A DNA stretch of 64,000 nt, from the NCBI GenBank assembly GCA_033980235.1, contig CM067069.1:36269992-36333991 (forward strand), given 5' to 3'. Shown in pieces: positions 1-10,550 of this stretch. The number at the start of each line of letters is the position of its first letter. The stretch's first letter is position 1. Under the pieces are notes generated by a model that saw only the letters and a list, made by a program, of their open reading frames with translations, had not been told where the DNA came from and searched no databases. The translations under genes were made by a program, and so were the position numbers. Origin of the DNA: Diadema setosum. Its lineage: Eukaryota > Echinodermata > Echinoidea > Diadematoida > Diadematidae.

Positions 1-6
1 CATGGA

Positions 7-275
7 TTTTTATGTACAAAACATACTGAGTATTCTGAAAGAGCAGAGTACAGTATAAGCTTAAAAATGACGCATTACTTTAACTGATCCGTGGATGGAA
101 ATTAATTGCCGTTTTAACTAATACAAAACGTCTGATTCCCTAATAAACAAAATTATTGTGACCCTGCATCACACAACCTTTAAAAAAGTCACCAGACATG
201 TATTTTTATGTACAAAACATACTGAGTATTCTGAAAGAGCAGGGTATCAAAGCATTAAAATGATGCATTACTCAA
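7..275 (+). repeat. Direct duplication, two copies of about 75 bp
   Basis: Bases 7-85 and 203-275 are near-identical direct copies; both start TTTTTATGTACAAAACATAC and continue through a GAAAGAGCAG block to a GCATTACT end. The second copy lies just inside the left end of the inverted-repeat element that starts at 157. No coding content is seen. Confidence 0.75.
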
Positions 276-877
276 ATCAAATGGATTTACTAACTCTAAA
301 TACTGGAAAGAAAATTTTCACTTAGGAGAAGAGTGAACTGAGAAAAGAGGTTCTGTAGGACAGGGTCTATTAAAGCGCATACTTCTTACCATTACGTGCA
401 AGCTGCGCGATGAATCAAAAAGCATGTAAACCACGGAGTAGCAAATATGAAAGGGTTGTCAAATTAAGTTGAAATTGAGCGTGCTTTATAAACACATTCT
501 GTCCATGATAAATGCCACCTTTCAAAGAAGTCGCATCATCTTTCTTAAAGGTATTTGAGTTGAAAGGAAGAGTATGCACAGAGTTTTTGAGAAATGAACA
601 GTTTTTGGGACTCTAAAGACTCATCTGATAATACTATTCCCAAACAAAACAAAACGCGTTCGAGATGAACTTCTACAGAGCACCCCTTTCTGTTGGTGTA
701 ACGATACCCCCCCCCCCCCCAAAAAAAAAAAAAAAAAAAATTATGTAAAAGAAGACTTGGTTTTTTAGAAAATATGAAAAAGTTAGGATTGGCTAGGTTC
801 ACCTATTTTACCTATTTTCAGTCCTCACACAAAATAGTGCATGCGACTTTGTATTCGTTTTGTGATGCAGGGTCACA
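157..877. mobile_element. Element with 16-bp terminal inverted repeats, copy A
   Basis: The left end TGTGACCCTGCATCAC (157-172) is the exact reverse complement of the right end GTGATGCAGGGTCACA (862-877). The interior has no coding domain, so this looks like a non-autonomous DNA element. Its right part (421-877) matches a second copy at 12850-13290, sharing TGTAAACCACGGAG, a GTCCTCACRCAAAAT block and the TGATGCAnGGTCACA end. A target-site duplication is not clear. It contains a poly-C/poly-A junction at 706-740. Superfamily not assigned. Confidence 0.6.
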
Positions 878-1052
878 GATAGAAATTGCAATTTCTAACA
901 GTGCGTTAACACAAATATTTAATATGACGGCTCCAGTCGAGTGACTGATCAATATACACACGAAGATATTTACAATATCGCACTTGCGTTATACTAAAAT
1001 GTTGTTTACACTCACATTCAAGTTCACGAATTTAGCTTTCTTTTTCTTATAG

Positions 1053-1602
1053 CCTATCAGCATAGATTCACATCTCTCCGAATAAAGAGCTGATCGATTA
1101 CACAAAAGCCAATATGCAACGATGGCCATAGTCTTTATCTGGTCGAAGAAATGGATACATGCATCACGGCACGTAGGCATGATGGGCACTAAATAATGGT
1201 AGCTAAGGACAAAGGTTGCAACAACAATATCGAACAACTTGTGAATGGCTGAAGGGCTTATATCATGTCAACTACAAAAAGGAACGTGTCCAGCCAGTAG
1301 CAAGAACACAGAACCTATCAGCAAAGATTCACATTTCTACGAATTAAAGGAGCAATCGATTACACAAAAGCCAGTCTGCAACAATGGCCATAATAAATGA
1401 TGTTCTTTATCTGGTCGAATAAATGGATACATGCATCATGGCACGTATGCATCACGGGCACTAAGCAATGGTAACTATTATGACAAAACTTTGGTGACCT
1501 GTACTGTGATCAACAACAACGTCGAACAACTAATACATGGCTGAAGGGGTTATGTCATGTCAACTACATAAGGAACCTATCCAGTAAGTAGCCAGAACAC
1601 AG
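1053..1602 (+). repeat. Tandem duplication, about 260-290 bp unit, two copies
   Basis: Bases 1053-1311 and 1313-1602 are diverged direct copies. Both hold ATTACACAAAAGCCA, TCTTTATCTGGTCGAA, AAATGGATACATGCATCA and TCATGTCAACTACA in the same order. The second copy is longer because of short insertions (for example TGACCTGTACTGTG near 1496). No coding signal. Confidence 0.8.
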
Positions 1603-2423
1603 CCAAGTGTTGTCACCCCGACTTTGGAGGACAATCGATGCATTCTGTGTGGACCGGTGCCAACAGGGAAGAGTATGATTGCTGTCGTAAACAACGACTG
1701 GTGCCTGCATGAGGTGGATGTTTAGTGCTCTTCCTCAACAGTTACTGTTAGCTATGAAACTGGATACGATCTCAAGGCACGACTGTCCGGTCTTGATTGT
1801 AACAACAGTCCCCAGTTTACATCGTCGACTTGTTCCGATTACATAGCCTCGGTGAACTGCAGCCATGAATAGGTAGCGCCATATTACCAACAACCCAACA
1901 TGTTAGTGGTTCAACAACACTGTTATGTAGCCTAATCTTGCTGCTATGAACGACAGGGAAAATTGGCGTTAAACGCCTTTTCCAGAGTTAGGGGAGACAT
2001 TTCACGGTATTATGCAGCTCCTCAACAGGCTTAAAGAGGCTTAAAGGCTTGAGAGGCTTAAAGAAACAATGACGTAATCATTGTGATTAGCGAAACATAA
2101 AAGTAGAACCAGTAGACTTGGTTATACACGAGAAATATGGTCGCGAAATCAGCGTCGACTCCAGACCGTCACGTGTAGCCGTGGTAGTGCAGAGACAACC
2201 AGTCACATGTAAGGCCTACAGAAGTACAGCTACAACACACAATGATAGGCATATTTCCCGATGCCACCGTTATTTGGAAATTGAGAACGATCTCACGATA
2301 ACCAAAACCTATAACCGCCAACCTTCCTTCTTTAGGTCTTGAAAAGAAATAATTTCATTCAAATTCATTACATTCTTACGTCGAGATACTCGTAATACTC
2401 CGTTGGGTACTGGGTAATTATTA
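1603..2423. other. No gene recognised
   Basis: I see no coding domain or RNA gene here. A short run of imperfect AGGCTTAAAG repeats lies at about 2029-2065. Confidence 0.5.
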
Positions 2424-2512
2424 ATGAATTTAAATAATTATGCAGTACCCGCTGCACACAATAAGGATTAGAATCAATATGAACTATATCAGTAAATCTG
2501 GTCAACCGGACT

Positions 2513-3007
2513 ATGACCCCGTTTACAGTACGAGGCTCCAGCCCGGCTTCAGTGTAAACGCGCAAAAGGCCAGATGCGGGGCCAAAACTGACCTCGCATT
2601 TGGCCTCGCTCTGGAGATAGTTTCGGCCTTTTCTCAGTGTAAACGCAAACTTTCTCAAATGTGCGGCCAATTTTAGTCTGGCATCCAAACCCTCTGCCCG
2701 TACTATTTCGCTATTCAGGATATTAACCCCCTCAACGTCGAAAGCTAGTATAGTTTACGATGGTTTTGTCCTGCAAAGGATTTTTCCTTCGGCAAAGGCC
2801 TTTGCCCAAACGGCGACTTCGTCGCCACGGAATCCAGTTGGCAAAGGGTCTGAAAACCACACTTTACCAAATTGCGTTTGTTTACAAGCAGAGCGCCATT
2901 ACGACAAAATATTGAAAGGTTTCAATTAAAAGCGCGGCCTAGCCCAGCAGTGTAAACGGACAAAATTGCGAGGCTCGGCCGCACAATTGAGGCCGGGCTG
3001 TAGGAGT
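2513..3007. mobile_element. Nested non-autonomous insertion inside the Penelope-like element
   Basis: The right-hand copy of the host sequence reads GTCAACTGGACTTACTTG without a break (4742-4759). The left copy is split after GTCAACCGGACT (2501-2512) and resumes at CTTACTTG (3008). The inserted 0.5 kb is GC-richer than its surroundings and carries several AGTGTAAACG or CGTTTACA motifs (2519, 2551, 2637, 2947) and GGCCGGGCT/AGCCCGGC blocks near both ends. These resemble the subterminal repeats of short DNA transposons. Exact ends and target-site duplication are unclear. Confidence 0.5.
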
Positions 3008-3008
3008 C

Positions 3009-3175
3009 TTACTTGTGATTTAGAGTAGCGGCATTTCACGTCCTCTCCGGGACGCTTCATCAGGCCGTCTGATCTTTTGCGGCAATTGGTTGTTGACCCG
3101 TTAAACAGGGTCGCGGAGTTTCGGAAAGCGCCGAGGAATCTTCCTAACTGCCGGGTTGTAGGCTCCCGCGGCTAG
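3009..3175 (-). repeat. Pseudo-LTR of the Penelope-like element, left copy
   Basis: This is a direct repeat of 4751-4917, with many substitutions and small indels. Both share TTAGAGTAGCG, TCCGGGACGCTTCATCA, GGCGGCAATTGGT-like and CTGCCGGGTTGTAGGCT blocks. In the minus-strand reading it contains a hammerhead-like core (3030-3064). Confidence 0.8.
3030..3064 (-). ncRNA. Hammerhead-ribozyme-like core in left pseudo-LTR
   Basis: On the minus strand the order is CTGATGA (3063-3057), a stem CGTCC/GGACG with loop CGGAGA (3054-3039), then GAAA (3037-3034). This is the conserved hammerhead core order, and PLE pseudo-LTRs are known to carry minimal hammerheads. I could not draw a convincing stem III and cleavage site, so activity is not claimed. 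Confidence 0.45.
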
Positions 3176-3201
3176 GTTGTGTCGCAGGCCCCCTCCTAGG
3201 G

Positions 3202-4449
3202 TTAGAGGTGGCTCTTCCCTTTTAACGTAGCTAGACTCTTTGACTCCCCTCTCGAAGCACCTGGAGCCTCGCGAACTAAGATGATCACGTCCTTGTTGCC
3301 AAAGGTGTGGTTACTGCTGTTCAGATGGGAGTAAACGGCAGAGTCTCCACATCCAGACGATCTGGCTCGTCTGTGCTGGTACATGCGTTTGGCTATAGGT
3401 CTGCTTTGTCTCTCCTATGTATAGCTCTTCACACTCGTCATCCTTGCATTAGATAGAATAGACCAGGTTAAATGTTTTGTTGATCCTTTGGAGTCTTATC
3501 CTTAGGATGGACTAACTTCCGTCTCAATGTGTTGGAAGGATTGAAAGAGACAGGAATGTGATGCATACCGAAGATTGTACGGATTTTCTTTGAACGTCCG
3601 GAAACATAGGGAACCGTCACGTTGTACCTCCGCTTTACTGTCGTTGTCTTGGTGTGGTTGGGTTTTGTCCTTGTGTCTTGGTTTGGATTTATGCATTGCC
3701 TTCTCGAATGTCCAGCCACTCTAACCACTGCACTAAGTACCACGATTTAATGTGCCTGTGTTCCTTGATTTTCGTGTTCTCATCCGAGCAGATGGTATCT
3801 GCCCGGTGGAGAAGGGTTTTGATTACCCCTTGCTTGTGGACCAAGGGGGATGCGAGTGAAAGGCAAGGTACTGACCCGTATGTGTATCTTTCTTGTACAC
3901 TGATGTGTGCAGCGTACCGTCACTCTGAATACTGACCAGGCAATCCAGAAAAGCGAGTTTCCCCTCCTTCGCGCTCTCCTGTGTGAACTTGATGTACTTA
4001 TTCACCTCGGTGATGTGGTCAAAGGAAGAATCCAGCTGGTCTTTCCTGATTTTTACCCATGTATCATCTGCGTACCGGAACCTGATTGCTGACTCAGTCA
4101 CAGTTACGAATTCCGCGTAAGGTATGCGGTCTGGTGCCACCGAGAAGTTCAAGCCTTTCTCGAGAGCGTTCTTTTCCGCTGCGCTTAAGGGTCTACTAGA
4201 AAGGTTCTTGACCCATTTATCTTTATAATTCTCTTTCAAATGTGGTTTGCTCTTCTTTCTCCAATCGGTGTCCGTATATCTAGATCGCTGTGAGTTACAA
4301 AATCTCCTGAACTTTTGCTGTTGTCTTTCTTTTGAATTCCGATGTTGAGACAGCTGCGACTGCGCTGTGAGCTGCGACACTTGCTCATAGATATTGATCG
4401 GCAATCTGTTACACAAATCATCTGATAATTTACTCACATTATTTTCCAA
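3202..4449 (-). pseudogene. Penelope-like reverse transcriptase / GIY-YIG endonuclease, degenerate
   Basis: Minus-strand fragments in order. (1) 4449-3823 has a Penelope N-terminal block (VKNLSSRPLSAAEKNALEKG), then jumps directly to RT motif FRYADDTWVKI and the block FLDCLVSIQSDGTLHTSVYK; the fingers and most of the palm between them are missing. (2) 3827-3680 in another frame has GVIKTLLHRADTI, a PLE thumb-region pattern. (3) 3743-3468 holds FGMHHIPVSFNPSNTLRRKL. (4) 3440-3395 has the GIY-YIG core ELYIGETKQ preceded by CKDDEC. (5) 3384-3202 holds QHRRARSSGCGDSAVYSHLN, the endonuclease C-terminal part. At least three frame changes and the internal RT deletion make this a pseudogene. Family identification rests on the motif series and is firm; the subclade was not determined. 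Confidence 0.85.
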
Positions 4450-4750
4450 CGAGTTGATTGTGAAGATAGTTCGACGGAGCCGCTAAAGTAATCCTTTCTG
4501 TGCCTTGGCGATGATTTTTCCCTCTTTGTATCCCTTCACTAATGGTTTAATCCATAAGCTCCACGGTGTAACATCCGAATGAAGACAACGCAGGTTGTCG
4601 GCTAATTTCCTCCATGCTTTATCATAATTCCTCACCAAATCTATTCCAATCTTTGCCAAATTGGTTCAAATTATGTCTGTGAACAGTAAATATTCTCAGT
4701 CATCCAGGTAAAGTATCTCATGAACTATATCAGTAAATCTGGTCAACTGG

Positions 4751-4917
4751 ACTTACTTGTAATTTAGAGTAGCGACGTTTCACGTCTTCTCCGGGACGCT
4801 TCATCAAGCCGACTGATCTTTGGCGGCAATTGGTAGTTGTCCCGTAACAGGGTCGGGGAATTTCGGAAAACGCCGAGAAATCTTCCGAACTGCCGGGTTG
4901 TAGGCTACGGCTACGGC
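4751..4917 (-). repeat. Pseudo-LTR of the Penelope-like element, right copy
   Basis: Direct repeat of 3009-3175 (see that entry). This copy is uninterrupted on its left side and shows the empty-site sequence into which 2513-3007 was inserted in the other copy. Confidence 0.8.
4775..4810 (-). ncRNA. Hammerhead-like core in right pseudo-LTR, core mutated
   Basis: The minus strand reads TTGATGA (4807-4801), a CGTCC/AGACG stem, then GAAAC and immediately GTC. The first core base is T where hammerheads need C, so this copy should be inactive. GAAAC followed at once by GTC leaves no room for a stem III loop in a monomer. Confidence 0.4.
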
Positions 4918-5026
4918 AATCAGTTGCAATGAAAGCACCTCGACGGAAGAATATCATGAATTTGAATAATTACGCAGTACCCGCTGCATGCTGTAAGGAT
5001 TAGAACCAACACTTGCTGTCGGGGGA

Positions 5027-5256
5027 AAGATCGGTGGTCTAGCGGAGATGACAACTGTCCCATGAGCAGGAGGTCGTGGGTTCGAATCCCGCTCGAGTAT
5101 GTACGCCCGTGATTTTTTATCATTGCTACTACTAAAACACTGATCACTTATGCTTATTTACGTCGATACAGGGCAATTTGCCAATCAGCTGCAATGTCTG
5201 TTTGTGTCTGCATAAACAATGATATAATGCAAGAACCAATAAATCAAATCAAATCA
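5027..5256 (+). mobile_element. tRNA-derived SINE
   Basis: An A-box-like TGGTCTAGCGG (5035-5045) and a canonical B box GGTTCGAATCC (5079-5089) stand at tRNA spacing. Between them a CTGT/GCAG stem closes the loop CCCATGA, a CAT anticodon position. The acceptor halves do not pair and position 33 is not T, so it is not a working tRNA. About 165 bases of unrelated body follow, ending in a tail of three AAATC units (5241-5255). Confidence 0.65.
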
Positions 5257-5599
5257 TCTTTTATTCTGCGTATTCTTGATGCATTCTAAATGATATCCCA
5301 TGTTGATTTCCTTGCAAAATATCTTACTGTTATACGTGCTTTCACGGAGTATAGATAATAAGGTCCGCTGCCAGCAATTCACTGCGCCATTTCCTCGGTC
5401 GCTTTATTCGCTATACTGTCCTGCTATGGCTAATCATCTCTGTGGGATGTATTTTTTTTTTAATCTGTCTCATCTTTTCTCCTTTTTGTGTGTATGTTTT
5501 GTCTTTTTCCCATTTTTTTTATTGTTCGTTCTTCCCTCGTTTCCCGCACTCTTTCCCCCTCCCTGTTTCATGTGAGGTACCTATAAGCAGTCATTTATA

Positions 5600-5815
5600 G
5601 TGGCTACCTCCATTTTTTTCACAGAATGTATAAAAAATGTTTGTATGAATCATGCCTCATTTTGTAATGACCAGAGACATGAGCATGTCATTCCTTGATA
5701 CCTGTGTATCAACCTATTAAAAAAAAAAGCAGTCCTGTCAAACTTACGTATTTCTTGAACATTCTGTTGAAAATATAAAAATAAAGTTAGAATTGAATTG
5801 AATTGAATTGAATTA
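5600..5815 (+). mobile_element. Probable LINE 3' end with pentamer tail
   Basis: A non-coding stretch ends in ATAAAAATAAAG followed by four GAATT units (about 5790-5812). A short oligomer tail of this kind ends CR1/L2-like LINEs; the LINE at 24.1 kb ends in a comparable hexamer tail. No RT coding remains here, so the call is tentative. The upstream part 5257-5599 shows nothing recognisable. Confidence 0.35.
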
Positions 5816-5829
5816 GTATATAGCTGGGG

Positions 5830-6430
5830 GTGCATACTTATATTTTTTTAAAGGGATGTATGTCAACCTTTTTATGAAGAGTGCTTAATTCCCTGGAATC
5901 GTTGCGTGTAAAGGGTATTACTATTGCCCCTGTTCTCCGAAAGATGTATCATAACGTGAACTGCACTTTTATCATGTATGGAAATTATAAAAGTGAAAAT
6001 TAATATGCAGAATTTTCCTTGCATTTTCTATATATCTTGCGCTCTGCGAAGAATCGCAATGCACAAAATGGCAGCCTACCGTTTGAACGGTCGAAGAAAC
6101 CATACGCTTTAGAAAAAAAAAAAAATCTTTGAAAGCCAGTCCTACGTACTACAAAGAAACGACAGAGTCTAAAGTACGCGGCTGAAAAAAAAAAAAAATC
6201 AAGCGAAGTCTGAGTTTTGGCGTTATATCATGCCCACGCAGCGATACGCTACAGTACACCAGTTTGACATACAATTCTTTGAGGGTGGGCCCAATAATAT
6301 ACCCAAGCACTTCCTCTTCGCAATAATAATACGAGTCATTCATATGTAAGCAATGACATTGGTATCGACGCGTATGCATTATTTTCAATAACGGTTGACT
6401 CCAATCGACATATTTCGACTGTGTGTGTTT

Positions 6431-6478
<48 letters not shown>

Positions 6479-6872
6479 GTGTTCTTAACATAGACGTCAG
6501 TTATCAACATTTAGACAATACGTTATACTACGCCTGATTTCGCAGATACATCCGAACCGGGCTAGCCTTTGCAGGGTATCCCCACGCTACCGGGTCTTTA
6601 TTAACACTACCAAGAAAAGAAAAAAAAAAAAAAAGGAGGGGGGGGGGGGGGAGGGGACTTGTCTTTGAGCAAAATAACGTATATCAATCTACGTCAAACC
6701 ATGGAGCTACTCTCTGTTAGTAGCTCCATAGTCAAATAGTGTTACAGAACCATGTGTTGTTGTTTTTTTTTTTTTTTTATTCTTTATTCGAATTTCGTTC
6801 AGTTTCATACCAGAAAGATCAGAAACGTTCACAGAACAAAAACATGTTTGCTGTGAATTTTAGAGAAGAAAC

Positions 6873-6903
<31 letters not shown>

Positions 6904-7856
6904 ACACACACACCCACACACATACGCACATACACAGACACATACACAGACACACGGGGTTCATTATATTGAATCGAATTCGCACTCCCACATACTGATT
7001 CTAGGCATAATCTTCACAACACTTTATGTTAGGCACAAGGATCTTTTTATGCGTAGAATATTCTGAAATAAGTTTATGTTCATATTTGCAACAACATTGG
7101 TTTGTGAGTCAAAATTTCTTACTATCCTCTTCTAATAATCAAACCGTTTCCACCTTTAAGTTAAGGCATTTTCTTTTGGCACAAAACAACCCATTTTCGA
7201 AGTTCGTGAGGGATTTTCTATTACATGCGCTGCAATGCCATCCTCTATAACAGAACGTGTTGTCTTTGGTACTAGGTACAATCAGGGAGATGGGATCCCA
7301 CCTCCATGCATGGTACAATGGCACACCGTGTCTCAATGGCTCGAATACAGGGTGCCGTCGATGCCCTGTAAAAACGCACGCTGATTTCTCTATGATTTCT
7401 CTGAAATTTTAAGGTAGGTGCACACGCTCAAGGACCTGTACAATGCAAACACCCTGCGTTGATCAAAATGCTCTCAACGTCACCCACGTGGTCATATAAG
7501 CTTTGAAATCATCCGTGCCAAATGTTTAACCCAAATATGTTTTTTTCTGATCACTTTGATACGCCAAAAAATAAAACCTTTCAAACTAAGATTTTATCAA
7601 TGACGTCATGTGTTAATCTTTGCAGAAATACTATTTTGATGAACAAAGGATATTCGAATACATGCTACAACCCAAAACAAATATTATTTGCATGTTCCAA
7701 TGTTGATGTTAGGATTTCCAAGGGAATTAAATGGGAATGTGTAAGTTACGGACAGTCTAGCAAGAGGAAAGTGCATGCATTTCATTTATTTTGTTATTCA
7801 TAATAGTTCTTTGGCAGTGCGTCGACACAATTTTCTTGTGGAATAACATTTGTATA
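5830..7856. other. No gene; simple repeats only
   Basis: Holds (GT)n at 6420-6482, poly-A/poly-G at 6611-6652, (CA)n at 6872-6956 and a perfect 10-bp hairpin stem ATGGAGCTAC / GTAGCTCCAT (6701-6710, 6720-6729; 9-base loop). No coding domain is seen on either strand. Confidence 0.6.
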
Positions 7857-7882
7857 TATACACACACACACACACACATATA

Positions 7883-7940
<58 letters not shown>
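7857..7940. repeat. (CA)n then (TA)n microsatellite bordering the giant palindrome
   Basis: A CA run followed by a long TA run ends exactly at the left tip of the palindromic element. A matching TA run starts at its right tip (18611). Confidence 0.9.
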
Positions 7941-7943
<3 letters not shown>

Positions 7944-8244
7944 CTAGGTGTTTCAAAAACCATTTCCCATTTGTGATCATCAATAATTCTGAAACTGTTC
8001 ATCCGATAAAACTGTCATTAATATAAGTAATAGCTGAATAGTGTACAATTTTGTTGAAGGTAATTTAAATGTGAGAGCATAAATCAGTTTCATTAAATCT
8101 AAGATTGATTTTGAAGTAAGGTTTCAGATTTTGGTCAAATTTTAACCCTCTGTACAAAAATGAACTTTACACAGAAACCAATGATGTGTATGTGAGTGTG
8201 TGCTGACAATGGCCCTGAACAATGGACATGCCTGAACCACCTAT

Positions 8245-9410
8245 TAGTCTGGTAGGAATGGGGGGTCCCCATGCACCCCCCGAACACATTTTTTTAACTT
8301 ACTTTTTTGTAACCCTTAGGGTGTCTAGTTAATGAATTTTTTTGTTCCCAGGAAAAAATCGTGTCCCATGGGGGTCAATGGCGGCCATCTTGGCAGCCAT
8401 CTTGGAATTTCAGTGAAAATCATTATCTTCCATAACTTTTGAACTACACAGCATAAAATTATAAATAAAGCATTTCTGCAGGGTAAACATGACACGAGGA
8501 ATCGATTGCAATGGTTATTTACATGATTAAAGCAAGTCTGAAATAAGAAAAGCCTAAAAACATGGAAATTTCGGTGTCATTTTCACCGAAAACTACCCAA
8601 ATAGTTGAACTTTTGAATAGTGTTATTACATAACATACAGGGACAAATAAAACAGTAATTCCGAGTTAATATGGCATGAGGAATCGTTTGAGAGAGTTAT
8701 TTACATGATTAAAGCAAGTTACATACAAGAAAAGTCCAAACATGCGAGGAAAACCAGTGTCGTTTACTCTAGAAATATTCCCAAGTAGTCTATATAAATA
8801 TATACATGACAATCTCATACCTCCTAAGAGTAAACTTACCTCTTTTTCTTAACAGTCTGGTAGGAAAGGGGGGGGGGGTCCCTTGCACCCTCCTTTTTGT
8901 ATCCCTTAGGGTGTCTATTTGATTTTTTTTTTCTCCAAGTGAAAATCGTGTCACATGGGGGTCATTGGCAGCCATCTTGGATTTGCGAGGAAAATCATTA
9001 GTTTCTATAACTTTTGAAGTTTCCAAAATACAAGGAAAAATAGAACATTTTTTTCAGAGTAAATGTGACATGAGGAATCGATTGAGATGGTTATTTACAT
9101 GATTAAAAAATGCTTGATACAAGAAAAGTCCAAAATATGAAAAATTCTGTATCGGTTACACTGAAAAGTACCCAAATAGTTCAACTTTTGAACTATACAC
9201 AACATACAGGGAACAAATAAAACATTTCTTCAGACGAAACACAGCATGAGGAATCAATTGAGATTGTCATTTACATGATGAAAGCAAATTTGATACAAGA
9301 AATGTCCCAAAAATGAAAAATTAAGTGCTGTTACTCTGGAAATGGCCCAAATATTTCATGCTACATACATGACAAATTGCATACCTCACAAAAGTGACTA
9401 ACAACTCTGT
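8245..9410 (+). repeat. Tandem internal repeats of the left arm
   Basis: The block with CCCTTAGGGTGTCTA, ATCGTGTC and GCCATCTTGG occurs at 8250-8410 and again at 8855-8990. Between and after these, a unit with GAGGAATCGATTG, TTATTTACATGATTAAA and CAACATACAGGGA-like blocks recurs near 8490, 8680, 9070 and 9245. The right arm has three copies of the first block (15490-15640, 15890-16020, 16460-16620), so the arms differ in copy number. Confidence 0.7.
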
Positions 9411-10146
9411 CTTTAGATCATTGCCCAAATGGGCCTTTTTTGTTTTGTATCAAAAACATTAAATAGAATCTGAAGAGAAAATCAATATCAAGCATTGTCA
9501 CCCGTCACTTGGTAAAATAGAATAAGAATGTAAGCACTGTGGTAATTCATATGCAAATACCCGTAAAAAGAGGTGACACATTGCATGATAATGTTGATCA
9601 CAACACTTAAAAGTGACTAACGGACAAAGATAAAACTTGAACTGAAATTTAACACTCTTTGTGCGCGTTCAATTTCGTTTCATTTTATATTTAAAACGAG
9701 TTTGAGTTGGGATATATTCAAGGAAACAATCACTGTGTCAAATTGAATGTCGAGCCGATTTAAAAAAAATTTAGATGCCAAAATGGTTTCATTTATTCTC
9801 AGGTTAAAAAAGCAGTTCATTCAAATGTATTTGTTTAAAGTATATTGTCCGAAAACAAAAAGAGAAACATTTCATTTGACAGCCGGAAATCTAGCCTATG
9901 AATAGGGACTGTATATCAATGTGGATTGCTGCTACTTTAATTTAGAAATATTTGCATATGAATCGCTCTTGTGCTTACATCCTGTATGCATTCAATTCAA
10001 GTTCACATTGGTTGGAATTAAGATTCCTTTCGAATTCTGTTAAAAGTTGTCTGATATAAGACGCAATATTCAAGCTATTATCAAAAGACAAAACGATATT
10101 TTGAAAGGATTAGTCACATACCGATTAGTGATTGGCTGAACACAGT

Positions 10147-10232
10147 CACGTGATGGAAATACATTCGTTATGTTCGCCCATGGGCGAACATTCTTGTAAT
10201 GTTCTCCCATGGGAAAACATTTCCACGTGACA
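10147..10232. repeat. Perfect 20-bp palindrome within a larger hairpin
   Basis: TGTTCGCCCATGGGCGAACA (10171-10190) is its own reverse complement. Close by, GTTCTCCCATGGGAAAAC (10201-10218) is nearly so. The pair is framed by GTCACGTGATGGAAAT and ATTTCCACGTGAC, which also face each other. The stretch could fold into a cruciform or be a binding site. Confidence 0.7.
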
Positions 10233-10550
10233 AATGACAGAATTAAGGCCTAGGACCGCACCGCACTTGTAACCTCCCTCAATAGCATTTCAAACCCTTC
10301 GAGTGGAACATTGGGTATGTTCCCTCCGCCGCCAGTCATCATCTATATATTTCAACGTTTGTGACATGACATTGTGTATATGCTTTTCATGAAGTATGGA
10401 ATTAACGTATATTGAAAAAGTATAAAGTAACACAATGTGACTTCACTTTTCTTTAAAAAGTATTCTGAATGCTCATCCTGTGTAACTGTACAAACCACAG
10501 AAGCGGTTATGCGATATATCAGGTTTTCATTTCACACTTCTTTAATTTCT

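Larger units (their letters stand above)
2424..5010 (-). mobile_element. Penelope-like retroelement, broken, with LTR-like direct repeats
   Basis: The minus strand encodes fragments of a Penelope-like element (PLE): a conserved N-terminal block, part of the reverse transcriptase with YADD, and a GIY-YIG endonuclease. The coding part is flanked by long direct repeats (3009-3175 and 4751-4917), the pseudo-LTRs typical of PLEs. Two further short direct repeats, near AATTATGCAGTACCCGCTGC (2424-2475 and 4957-5010) and GAACTATATCAGTAAATCTG (2479-2506 and 4721-4750), show that the ends are permuted partial tandem units, as PLE insertions often are. The left pseudo-LTR boundary is interrupted by a nested insertion (2513-3007). 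The element is dead: the RT is internally deleted and there are several frameshifts. Confidence 0.85.

Noticed and set aside
5027..5110. Functional tRNA gene (CAT anticodon)
   Set aside because: A and B boxes are present but the acceptor stem does not pair, base 33 is not T, and a SINE-like body and tail follow.
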